From positions 620,001-684,000 of the forward strand of contig NZ_LIPG01000003.1 of assembly GCF_001905505.1 (NCBI RefSeq): 64,000 nt of DNA, given 5' to 3'. Shown in pieces: positions 50,578-57,680 of this stretch. The notes under the pieces were generated by a model, which was given only the letters and a program-made list of their open reading frames with translations, made no database searches and had not been told where the DNA came from. This DNA is from Streptomyces sp. CB02058. Its GTDB lineage: Bacteria > Actinomycetota > Actinomycetes > Streptomycetales > Streptomycetaceae. Each line of letters opens with the position of its first letter. Position 1 is the first letter of the stretch. The translations under genes were made by a program, and so were the position numbers.

Positions 50578-52362
50578 ATGCCTCGTATGACCGCTGCCCG
50601 AGCGGCAGTTGAGATCCTCAAGCGCGAAGGCGTCAGTAACGCGTTCGGTGTGCCGGGTGCGGCGATCAACCCGTTCTACGCGGCTCTCAAGGCCTCCGGC
50701 GGGGTCCACCACACCCTCGCCCGCCATGTCGAGGGTGCCTCCCACATGGCCGAGGGCTACACCCGTGCCGCGGCCGGGAACATCGGCGTCTGCATCGGTA
50801 CGTCGGGGCCCGCGGGCACCGACATGATCACCGGCCTCTACTCCGCCATCGCCGACTCGATCCCGATCCTCTGCATCACCGGCCAGGCCCCGACGGCCGT
50901 CCTGCACAAGGAGGACTTCCAGGCCGTCGACATCGCGTCGATCGCGGCCCCGGTGACCAAGGCCGCGACCACCGTCCTGGAGGCCGCGCAGGTCCCCGGC
51001 GTCTTCCAGCAGGCCTTCCACCTGATGCGCACGGGCCGGCCGGGACCGGTCCTCATCGACCTGCCGATCGACGTGCAGCTCACCGAGATCGAGTTCGACC
51101 CCGAGCTCTACGAGCCGCTGCCCGTCCACAAGCCCGCCGCGAGCCGCAAGCAGATCGAGCGAGCCGTCGAGATGCTCAACGCCTCCGAGCGCCCGCTGCT
51201 CGTCGCGGGCGGCGGCGTCATCAACGCCGACGCGTCGGAACTCCTGGTGGAGTTCGCCGAGCTGACCGGCGTCCCGGTCGTCCCCACCCTGATGGGCTGG
51301 GGCATCCTCCCGGACGACCACGAGCTCAACGCGGGCATGGTCGGCCTCCAGACCTCGCACCGCTACGGCAACGCGAACTTCCTGGAGTCCGACTTCGTCC
51401 TCGGCATCGGCAACCGCTGGGCCAACCGCCACACCGGCAAGCTGGACGTCTACACGAAGGGCCGCACCTTCGTCCACGTCGACATCGAGCCCACCCAGCT
51501 CGGCAAGATCTTCGCCCCTGACCTCGGCATCGCCTCGGACGCGAAGGCGGCCCTGGAGCTCTTCGTCGAGGTGGCGCGCGAGCTGAGGACGGCAGGGAAG
51601 CTGAAGGACCGCGCGCGGTGGGCGGCGTCCACCCAGGAGCGCAGGGCGACCCTCCAGCGCCGGACGCACTTCGACAACGTGCCGCTGAAGCCGCAGCGGG
51701 TGTACGAGGAGATGAACCGGGCGTTCGGCCCCGAGACCCGGTACGTCACCACCATCGGCCTCTCCCAGATCGCGGGCGCGCAGATGCTGCACGTCTACCG
51801 GCCCCGCCACTGGATCAACTGCGGCCAGGCCGGGCCGCTCGGCTGGACGATCCCGGCCGCGCTGGGCGTCGCCACGGCCGACCCGGACGGCTCGGTCGTC
51901 GCCCTCTCCGGCGACTACGACTTCCAGTTCATGCTGGAGGAGCTCGCGGTGGGCGCGCAGCACCGCATCCCGTACGTCCACGTGCTGGTGAACAACTCCT
52001 ACCTGGGGCTCATCCGGCAGGCGCAGCGCAACTTCGACATCGACTTCCAGGTCAACCTGGAGTTCGAGAACCTCAACTCCCCGGAACTGGGCGTCTACGG
52101 CGTCGACCACGTCAAGGTCGTCGAGGGCCTGGGCTGCAAGGCGATCCGGGTCACCGAGCCCGACCAGCTGCTGCCCGCCTTCGAGGAGGCCAAGAAGCTC
52201 GCGGCGGAGCACCGGGTGCCGGTGGTGGTCGAGGCGATCCTGGAGCGCGTCACCAACATCTCGATGAGCGGCTCGGACATCGCGTCCGTCAACGAGTTCG
52301 AGGACGTGGCGACCGAGCCCGGTCACGCGCCGACGGCGATCCGGCCGCTGACGGTGTCCTGA
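50578..52362 (+). CDS. gcl: Glyoxylate carboligase (tartronate-semialdehyde synthase)
   Basis: A 594-residue ThDP enzyme very close to E. coli Gcl throughout: HVEGASHMAEGYTRA, ITGQAPTAVLHKEDFQAVDI, VAGGGVINADASELL, THFDNVPLKPQRVYEEMN, INCGQAGPLGWTIPAALGV. Position 51 is Val, the Gcl-specific replacement of the glutamate conserved in other ThDP enzymes. It joins two glyoxylates into tartronate semialdehyde and CO2. ThDP site: GDYDFQFMLEEL then VNNSYLGLI. The ATG at 50578 follows AGCAGGAGC. It is transcribed alone and is followed by a strong terminator; hyi and glxR are 4 kb away on the other strand. Confidence 0.97.
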   Translation: MPRMTAARAAVEILKREGVSNAFGVPGAAINPFYAALKASGGVHHTLARHVEGASHMAEGYTRAAAGNIGVCIGTSGPAGTDMITGLYSAIADSIPILCITGQAPTAVLHKEDFQAVDIASIAAPVTKAATTVLEAAQVPGVFQQAFHLMRTGRPGPVLIDLPIDVQLTEIEFDPELYEPLPVHKPAASRKQIERAVEMLNASERPLLVAGGGVINADASELLVEFAELTGVPVVPTLMGWGILPDDHELNAGMVGLQTSHRYGNANFLESDFVLGIGNRWANRHTGKLDVYTKGRTFVHVDIEPTQLGKIFAPDLGIASDAKAALELFVEVARELRTAGKLKDRARWAASTQERRATLQRRTHFDNVPLKPQRVYEEMNRAFGPETRYVTTIGLSQIAGAQMLHVYRPRHWINCGQAGPLGWTIPAALGVATADPDGSVVALSGDYDFQFMLEELAVGAQHRIPYVHVLVNNSYLGLIRQAQRNFDIDFQVNLEFENLNSPELGVYGVDHVKVVEGLGCKAIRVTEPDQLLPAFEEAKKLAAEHRVPVVVEAILERVTNISMSGSDIASVNEFEDVATEPGHAPTAIRPLTVS

Positions 52363-52374
52363 CCCCGGACGGCC

Positions 52375-52411
52375 GCGGCCCCCGCCCCCTCCGACAGGGG
52401 GCGGGGGCCGC
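52375..52411 (+). terminator. Terminator after gcl
   Basis: A perfect 16-bp stem with a 5-nt loop (ccgac): GCGGCCCCCGCCCCCT at 52375-52390 and AGGGGGCGGGGGCCGC at 52396-52411. It lies 12 bp after the gcl stop and 13 bp before the end of the convergent lipoprotein gene. Confidence 0.88.
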
Positions 52412-52424
52412 CGCCGTACGCCCG

Positions 52425-53195
52425 TCAGCCGGTCCGCGCCGGGTCCTCGCCCTTCGGCACCTTGTAGTACTCGGCGTTCCCGAGGTCCAGCCGGAACACC
52501 ATCCCGTGCCGCGCGCGCACCTGTGCCACCGTCGTCGACGCGGGCTCGCGCAGGCACCGAGTCACGGGCGGATCGTCGTCCACGCACGCCTCCGGCTCCT
52601 CGACCCGAGTCCTCACGGAGCTGCGTACGGTGTCCCAGGACAAGGTCTGCGACGTGTCGGAGATCTGGGCCGGCTCAGGGGTGTCCGGGCCCGTCGGGTT
52701 CGGGCCGCGGTCCCGGTAGTAGTCGACGAGGCGCCGGTGGTAGTCGCTGTGGCCGAAGGGAACCGAGGCGGCCGGGGCGCCGGCCTGGGCGGCGTGGTCG
52801 CCCGCCGTGAAGACCGCGTCCAGGACCTCGGCGGTCCGGGCGGGGTCCGCTCCGAACCAGGCGGTGACGTGCAGGTGACAGCGGATGCTGTACTGGTCGT
52901 CGCCGGTCTGGAAGAACCACTCCTTCGCCGAACCGCCGACGCACCGGTCGTCCACCGCGACCAGGCCGAGGGTGAGCGGGGTCTTGCCGTCGTAGGCACG
53001 GACGACGGCCCGGAGGTGGTCCTCGATCTCCTGGCGCGCCTCCCGGGCGGGTGCGCCGTCCGCGAGTTCACGCACCTCCTCGGGACTCGTGGCCCGGTCG
53101 GAGGAGGAACAGGCGGACAAGGAGAGGGCCAGCAGGAGGGTCGCGGCGACGGATCGCCCTCCGGAGGCGCGGACCGCTGAACCCGGTAATCTCAT
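52425..53195 (-). CDS. Putative lipoprotein of unknown function
   Basis: A 256-residue protein with a lipoprotein signal: SVAATLLLALSLSAC, Cys at about residue 28. The mature domain is about 225 residues without a recognised family; it has a few Cys (CVGGSA, IRCHLHVTAWFG, ACVDDDPPVTRCL) that may form disulfides. ATG 53195 is preferred because it directly precedes the signal peptide; a frame up to 53318 adds unrelated sequence. Confidence 0.75.
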   Translation of the reverse strand: MRLPGSAVRASGGRSVAATLLLALSLSACSSSDRATSPEEVRELADGAPAREARQEIEDHLRAVVRAYDGKTPLTLGLVAVDDRCVGGSAKEWFFQTGDDQYSIRCHLHVTAWFGADPARTAEVLDAVFTAGDHAAQAGAPAASVPFGHSDYHRRLVDYYRDRGPNPTGPDTPEPAQISDTSQTLSWDTVRSSVRTRVEEPEACVDDDPPVTRCLREPASTTVAQVRARHGMVFRLDLGNAEYYKVPKGEDPARTG

Positions 53196-53420
53196 ACGGT
53201 CATTGTGGGTACGGGGACAGTGGCCGCCATCCGCTTCCGTACTCATGTGCGGCAGTTCCGAGGCGTCGGCCGCAGGCACACATCGGCCATGCGGCGCGGG
53301 CCGCGTGCGCCTGAGCACGCCTCATGGGGCGTGCCGCGAACCACGGGCACGCTCCATCCCCGCCCGGCGCAGCCGGATCGCGTTCTACCAGAACGCGGAC
53401 CACGCCCGGATCATTGGTCC

Positions 53421-53849
53421 ATGGGGGACTCCGAGACCACCTCGTCCTGCCCGGACCCGCCCGACGACGACTTCCAGGCGCTCCTCGAAGGCGCCACCGC
53501 GCCCAGGCCGCCGGCTCCGCCCGAGTGCCCCTTCTGCGATCTCCGGCAGGACCGGTACGCCACCTCGTACGCCGGGCACTGGATCCTCCTCGAACCCCGC
53601 ATCCTCGTCCCGGCCCACACCGTTCCGCCCCGGCGGCGGTGGGTCATCACCTCGACCGGGACCGCCATGAACCTCTGGGACGCCGAGCCGCTGCCCGGCA
53701 CCAGGTGCCGCATCCCGCACCGCATCGCCTGCCCCCGGCTGGTGCCCGAGGACCACTGGCCGTGGGTGACGGCTCTGCGGCAGCACAACGGGGTACGCGC
53801 GCAACGCCTGTTCGACCTGCCGGAGGAAGGGCTCCCCGACACGGGCTGA
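53421..53849 (+). CDS. DUF6083-domain protein
   Basis: A 142-residue protein. It has a zinc-like pair CPFC, then YAGHWILLEPRILVPAHTVP, RRRWVITSTGTAMNLWD and CRIPHRIACP, the pattern of DUF6083 proteins found almost only in Streptomyces. The second Cys pair (RCRIPHRIAC) could complete a zinc site. ATG at 53421; no strong ribosome site is evident. Function unknown. Its stop is 5 bp before the remarkable hairpin pair at 53855-53916. Confidence 0.75.
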   Translation: MGDSETTSSCPDPPDDDFQALLEGATAPRPPAPPECPFCDLRQDRYATSYAGHWILLEPRILVPAHTVPPRRRWVITSTGTAMNLWDAEPLPGTRCRIPHRIACPRLVPEDHWPWVTALRQHNGVRAQRLFDLPEEGLPDTG

Positions 53850-53854
53850 CCGGT

Positions 53855-53916
53855 GCCGGGCATGCGTGCGGGGGGTGCGGCGCACGCATGCCCGGCGTAC
53901 ACCGCACCCCCCGCAC
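53855..53916 (+). terminator. Interlocking perfect hairpins (pseudoknot-capable terminator)
   Basis: Hairpin A pairs GCCGGGCATGCGTGCG (53855-53870) with CGCACGCATGCCCGGC (53881-53896): 16 perfect pairs, 10-nt loop. Hairpin B pairs GTGCGGGGGGTGCGG (53866-53880) with CCGCACCCCCCGCAC (53902-53916): 15 perfect pairs. The two share bases 53866-53870, so they are mutually exclusive as full hairpins. The whole 10-nt loop of A can also pair with 53902-53911 to give an H-type pseudoknot. It begins 5 bp after the DUF6083 stop and most simply ends that transcript. Confidence 0.75.
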
Positions 53917-54106
53917 CTGCTTCCTGTTCACAGCGACCGCGACGGCGGGCCGCGGGCCGCGGGCGGTCCGCTCCTTCAGGTCTGGAGCGGGCCGCCCGGC
54001 CCTTCGCCACCGCACTGGCGTCGTCCGCCGCCGCGGTCCCGTCCTGCCGGTGCCGCGCGCTCCCCTCATCCGGGTCCGCGCGGCCCCGGCAGGGCCTGGG
54101 AGAGGC

Positions 54107-55564
54107 TCAGTCCTCGCGCAGGGCGCGGACGGCCTCCTCCACGCGCTTGCCGTAGTCGGCGTCCGCGGCGTGGAAGTGGGCGAGGTTCTTCTCGATCACG
54201 TCGTCACGGGTGACCTGCGAGAGGCCGCCCGCGATGTTGGCGATCAGACGGTCCTTCTCGTCGGCCGACATCAGCCGGTAGAGCTCGCCCGCCTGGAAGA
54301 AGTCGTCGTCCTTCGTGTGGGCCGGAGCCTCGTGCGTACCCGTCCAGCCGTGCACCTGGAGCGGCGCGGCCAGTGCCTGGCCCGTCTGGGCGGGGCCCGC
54401 GTACGAGTTGGGCTCGTAGTTCTTGTCCTGGCGCGAGCCGTGGCGTGTCGCGTGCAGCCCGTCGCGCCCGTAGTTGTCGGCGGTGGCCGCCCTCGGCACG
54501 TTGACCGGGAGCTGGGTGTGGTTGATGCCCAGCCGGTAGCGCTGAGCGTCGGCGTAGGCGAACAGCCGGCCCTGGAGCATCTTGTCCGGGGACGGGCCGA
54601 TGCCGGGCACGAAGTTGTTCGGCGAGAACGCCGCCTGCTCGACCTCGGCGAAGACGTTGTCCGGGTTGCGGTCCAGCACCAGGCGGCCGACCCGCTGGAG
54701 CGGGTAGTCGCTGTGCGGCCACACCTTCGTCACGTCGAAGGGGTTGAAGCGGTACTCCGCCGCCTCGGCGGCCGGCATGATCTGCACGTGGAGCGTCCAG
54801 GACGGGTTGACTCCGCGCTCGATGGCCTGGAGCAGGTCCGTCTGGTGGGAGTTGGCGTCCTTGCCGACCTGTTCGGCGGCCTGCCCGGCGGACAGGGAGC
54901 GCACGCCCTGGTTCGTCTTGAAGTGGTACTTGACGAAGAAGGCCTCGCCCGCGGCGTTCGTCCACTGGTACGTGTGCGAGCCGTAGCCGTTCATGTGGCG
55001 GTACGAGGCGGGGATGCCGCGGTCGCCCATCAGCCAGGTGATCTGGTGCGTCGACTCGGGGGAGTGCGCCCAGAAGTCCCAGACGTTGTCCGGCTCCTGG
55101 CGGCCCGTGAAGGGGTCCCGCTTCTGCGAGTGGATGAAGTCGGGGAACTTCACCGGGTCCTTGATGAAGAAGACCGGGGTGTTGTTGCCCACGAGGTCGT
55201 AATTGCCCTCGTTCGTATAGAACTTGAGGGCGAAGCCGCGGGGGTCGCGCACCGCGTCCGCGCCGCCCAGCGAGTCGGCGACCGTGGAGAAGCGGATGAA
55301 CGTCTCGGTGCGGCGGCCCACCTCGGAGAGGAAGTCGGCGCGGGTGAAGCCGGTGACGTCGTCCGTCACCTCGAAGTAGCCGTACGCCCCGGAGCCGCGG
55401 GCGTGGACGACGCGCTCCGGGATGCGCTCACGGTTGAAGCGGGCGAGCTTCTCCAGCAGGTGCTGGTCCTGGAGGAGGATCGGCCCGCCGGCGCCGGCCG
55501 TGGCGGAGTTCTGGTTGTCGGCGACCGGGGCGCCTGACTCGGTCGTGAGCACACGCTGGGACAT
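54107..55564 (-). CDS. katA: Monofunctional haem catalase
   Basis: A 485-residue clade-3-like small-subunit catalase: FNRERIPERVVHARGSGAYG (distal His), GADAVRDPRGFALKFYTNEG, FWAHSPESTHQITWLMGDRG, and the proximal haem Tyr in GRLFAYADAQRYRLG. It degrades hydrogen peroxide in the cytoplasm. ATG 55564 follows GGAAGG. It lies 3' of glxR (183 bp), a setting in which glyoxylate and urate oxidation create peroxide nearby. Its own promoter is seen at 55601-55630. Confidence 0.95.
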   Translation of the reverse strand: MSQRVLTTESGAPVADNQNSATAGAGGPILLQDQHLLEKLARFNRERIPERVVHARGSGAYGYFEVTDDVTGFTRADFLSEVGRRTETFIRFSTVADSLGGADAVRDPRGFALKFYTNEGNYDLVGNNTPVFFIKDPVKFPDFIHSQKRDPFTGRQEPDNVWDFWAHSPESTHQITWLMGDRGIPASYRHMNGYGSHTYQWTNAAGEAFFVKYHFKTNQGVRSLSAGQAAEQVGKDANSHQTDLLQAIERGVNPSWTLHVQIMPAAEAAEYRFNPFDVTKVWPHSDYPLQRVGRLVLDRNPDNVFAEVEQAAFSPNNFVPGIGPSPDKMLQGRLFAYADAQRYRLGINHTQLPVNVPRAATADNYGRDGLHATRHGSRQDKNYEPNSYAGPAQTGQALAAPLQVHGWTGTHEAPAHTKDDDFFQAGELYRLMSADEKDRLIANIAGGLSQVTRDDVIEKNLAHFHAADADYGKRVEEAVRALRED

Positions 55565-55600
55565 GGAGGCCTTCCGTACGGGGCTGCTGACGGCCTCAGG

Positions 55601-55641
55601 AGCGTAGATTCGCCGGGATCGACACGTCAACAGTTTGTTGA
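55601..55641 (-). promoter_or_regulatory. Catalase promoter with overlapping inverted repeat
   Basis: On the minus strand, TTGACG (55630-55625) and TACGCT (55606-55601) are spaced by 18 bp, a good vegetative promoter. The inverted repeat TCAACA-gtt-TGTTGA at 55627-55641 overlaps the -35 box, an ideal repressor position. A peroxide-sensing Fur/CatR-type repressor would make sense, but I do not match it to a specific consensus. Confidence 0.55.
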
Positions 55642-55746
55642 AATTGGAGGAGTGGGTTCCGGGACGCGGCGGCGCCTGGGCGCGACAGGACAGGTGTCAG
55701 CGCCGCCGCGACCCGGAGTTCGGGGGGCCCTGGAGGGCCGGGGGTG

Positions 55747-56640
55747 TCAGACCTGCGAGCCGGAGAGCCGCTCGACGGAGCGCAGCAGCGCGGAGTGGTC
55801 GAGGCCGCCGTCGCCCTGCGCGCGCAGGGACGCGACCAGCTGGGCCACGACCCCGCCGACCGGCAGCGCGGCGCCGACGTTGCGGGCGGCGTCCGTGACG
55901 ATGCCCATGTCCTTGTGGTGCAGGTCGATCCGGAAGCCCGGAGCGAAGTCCCGCTTGAGGAAGTTGTCCTTCTTGCGGGTCAGGACCGTGGAGCCGGCGA
56001 GCCCGCCGTTCAGCACGTCGAGCGCGGCGGCGAGGTCGACACCGGACTTCTCCAGGAAGACGACGGCCTCGGCGCAGGCCTGGATGTTGACCGCGACGAT
56101 CAGCTGGTTGGCCGCCTTCACTGTCTGGCCGGAGCCGTGCGGCCCGCACAGCACGATGGTCTTGCCGAGCGCGTCCAGCAGCGGCTTCGCGGCGTCGAAG
56201 TCGCCCTGCTCGCCGCCGACCATGATGGACAGGACGGCCTCGATCGCACCGGCCTCACCGCCGGACACGGGGGCGTCCAGGACGCGTATGCCCTTGTCCT
56301 TCGCGCTCGAGGCGAGGTCCACGGAGGTCTGCGGGGTGATCGAGGACATGTCGATCAGCAGGGCGCCCTTCCGGGCGTTCTCCAGGATGCCGTCGGGGCC
56401 GTAGGCGATGGCCTCGACCTGCGGGGACGCCGGGACCATCGTGATGACGACGTCGGCGTCGCGCACCGCCTCCGCGATCGAGGCGGCACCCCGGCCGCCC
56501 GCCGCGACGAGCCGGTCGATCTTGTCCTGCTCCAGGGTGTAGCCCGTCACCTGGTAACCGGCCTCGACGAGGTTCTCGGACATGGGGGAACCCATGATGC
56601 CGAGCCCGATCCAGGCGACCTTGGGGAGGTTGCTGCTCAT
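55747..56640 (-). CDS. glxR: 2-hydroxy-3-oxopropionate (tartronate semialdehyde) reductase
   Basis: A 297-residue beta-hydroxyacid dehydrogenase: Rossmann GLGIMGSPMSENLVEAG, DAPVSGGEAGAIEAVLSIMVGG (substrate site), GSGQTVKAANQLIVAVNI with catalytic Lys, and KRDFAPGFRIDLHHKDMGI. It reduces tartronate semialdehyde to D-glycerate with NAD(P)H. It starts 43 bp after hyi on the same strand and shares its promoter. ATG 56640 preceded by GGAAGG. Confidence 0.95.
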   Translation of the reverse strand: MSSNLPKVAWIGLGIMGSPMSENLVEAGYQVTGYTLEQDKIDRLVAAGGRGAASIAEAVRDADVVITMVPASPQVEAIAYGPDGILENARKGALLIDMSSITPQTSVDLASSAKDKGIRVLDAPVSGGEAGAIEAVLSIMVGGEQGDFDAAKPLLDALGKTIVLCGPHGSGQTVKAANQLIVAVNIQACAEAVVFLEKSGVDLAAALDVLNGGLAGSTVLTRKKDNFLKRDFAPGFRIDLHHKDMGIVTDAARNVGAALPVGGVVAQLVASLRAQGDGGLDHSALLRSVERLSGSQV

Positions 56641-56683
56641 GAGGGTGCCTTCCGGTAAGCGTGTGTACGTGGGGCGGGGGCCC

Positions 56684-57523
56684 TCAGCGGGCCGGCCGGT
56701 GCTCGGCGGGGAGCCAGTCGAACGCCTCGGCGCTCGGCCGGTCGCCCGGCTTGTACTCCAGGCCGACCCGGCCGTCGTAACCGGCCTCGGCCAGCTCGTC
56801 GAGGAGCCGCTCCAGCGGGAGCGAGCCGGTGCCGGGCGCGCCGCGGCCCGGGTTGTCGGCGATCTGGACGTGGCCGGTCTTCGCGGCGTACGCCTTGATC
56901 ACCTGGCTGAGGTCCTCGCCGTTCATCGACAGGTGGTAGAGGTCCAGCAGGAACGTGGCGTTGCCCAGTCCCGTCGCCTCGTTGACGCGGTCGACGACCT
57001 CTACGCCCGCCGGTGCGCTGACCAGCGGATAGTGCGGCGACTCCGTGTCGTTGAGGGTCTCGATCAGGAGGGTCGCGCCGATCCGGTGGGCGGCGCGGGC
57101 GGCCAGGACGAGGTTCTCCAGGGCGAGTTCGTCCTGGACGGCCGGGTCGACGCCCTCGACGCGGTTGCCGTACAGCGCGTTGAGCGCCGTGCAGCCGACC
57201 GAGGCCGCGAAGTCCGCGGCCACGTCGATGTTGGCGCGGAAGCGGTCGGACTCCTCGCCGGGCAGCGAGAGTGCCCCGCGGTCCGGGCCCGGGAGCCGGC
57301 CCGCGTAGAAGTTCAGCCCCACCAGCTGGGTGCCCGCGTCGTCGAGCGCCTTCTTCAGGGCGTCGAGCTCGGCCTGCGCGGGGGTGGGGGTCTCGATCCA
57401 GGGCCACCAGAGCTCGACCGCGGTGAAGCCCGCGGCGGCTGCCGCCGCCGGGCGCTCCAGGAGCGGGAGTTCGGTGAAGAGGATGGAGAGGTTCACATCG
57501 AAGCGCTGGTCCGAGTAACCCAT
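56684..57523 (-). CDS. hyi: Hydroxypyruvate isomerase
   Basis: A 279-residue TIM-barrel isomerase: FDVNLSILFTELPLLERPAA, AVELWWPWI, LVGLNFYAGRLPGPDRG, LLIETLNDTESPHYPL, FLLDLYHLSMNGEDL, GHVQIADNPGRGAPGTG and YDGRVGLEYKP, with metal-ligand Glu, Asp, His in the expected places. It interconverts hydroxypyruvate and tartronate semialdehyde. First gene of the hyi-glxR operon. ATG 57523 has GGAAGGAG 7 nt upstream, part of which lies inside the proximal operator. Confidence 0.94.
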   Translation of the reverse strand: MGYSDQRFDVNLSILFTELPLLERPAAAAAAGFTAVELWWPWIETPTPAQAELDALKKALDDAGTQLVGLNFYAGRLPGPDRGALSLPGEESDRFRANIDVAADFAASVGCTALNALYGNRVEGVDPAVQDELALENLVLAARAAHRIGATLLIETLNDTESPHYPLVSAPAGVEVVDRVNEATGLGNATFLLDLYHLSMNGEDLSQVIKAYAAKTGHVQIADNPGRGAPGTGSLPLERLLDELAEAGYDGRVGLEYKPGDRPSAEAFDWLPAEHRPAR

Positions 57524-57533
57524 CGTGCGCTCC

Positions 57534-57569
57534 TTCCGTATCGCGGAAGTTAGTTTCTGCTTAACGGAA
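57534..57569. promoter_or_regulatory. Paired 15-bp inverted repeats in the hyi promoter (AllR-like operators)
   Basis: The proximal site is TTCCG-TATCG-CGGAA at 57534-57548 (perfect). The distal site is TTCTG-CTTAA-CGGAA at 57555-57569 (one arm mismatch). Centres are 21 bp apart, exactly as at gcl. The proximal site begins 11 bp from the hyi ATG and overlaps its ribosome binding site, so a bound repressor would block elongation or initiation close to the start. Confidence 0.75.
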
Positions 57570-57622
57570 GATTGCCTGGCGGGTGGCGAGGCTGTCAAGA
57601 GGCGAGCCGAATCCCGGGCACA

Positions 57623-57665
57623 CGGAAGCGGGGTGGAGGCCGGCCCGCCCTCCACCCCGCTTCCG
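57623..57665 (-). terminator. Terminator after the GH16 glucanase gene
   Basis: Perfect 17-bp stem: CGGAAGCGGGGTGGAGG at 57623-57639 and CCTCCACCCCGCTTCCG at 57649-57665, 9-nt loop. It follows the GH16 stop (57681) by 15 bp on the minus strand and insulates the hyi promoter. Confidence 0.88.
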
Positions 57666-57680
57666 CTCACCCGTGCCTGG

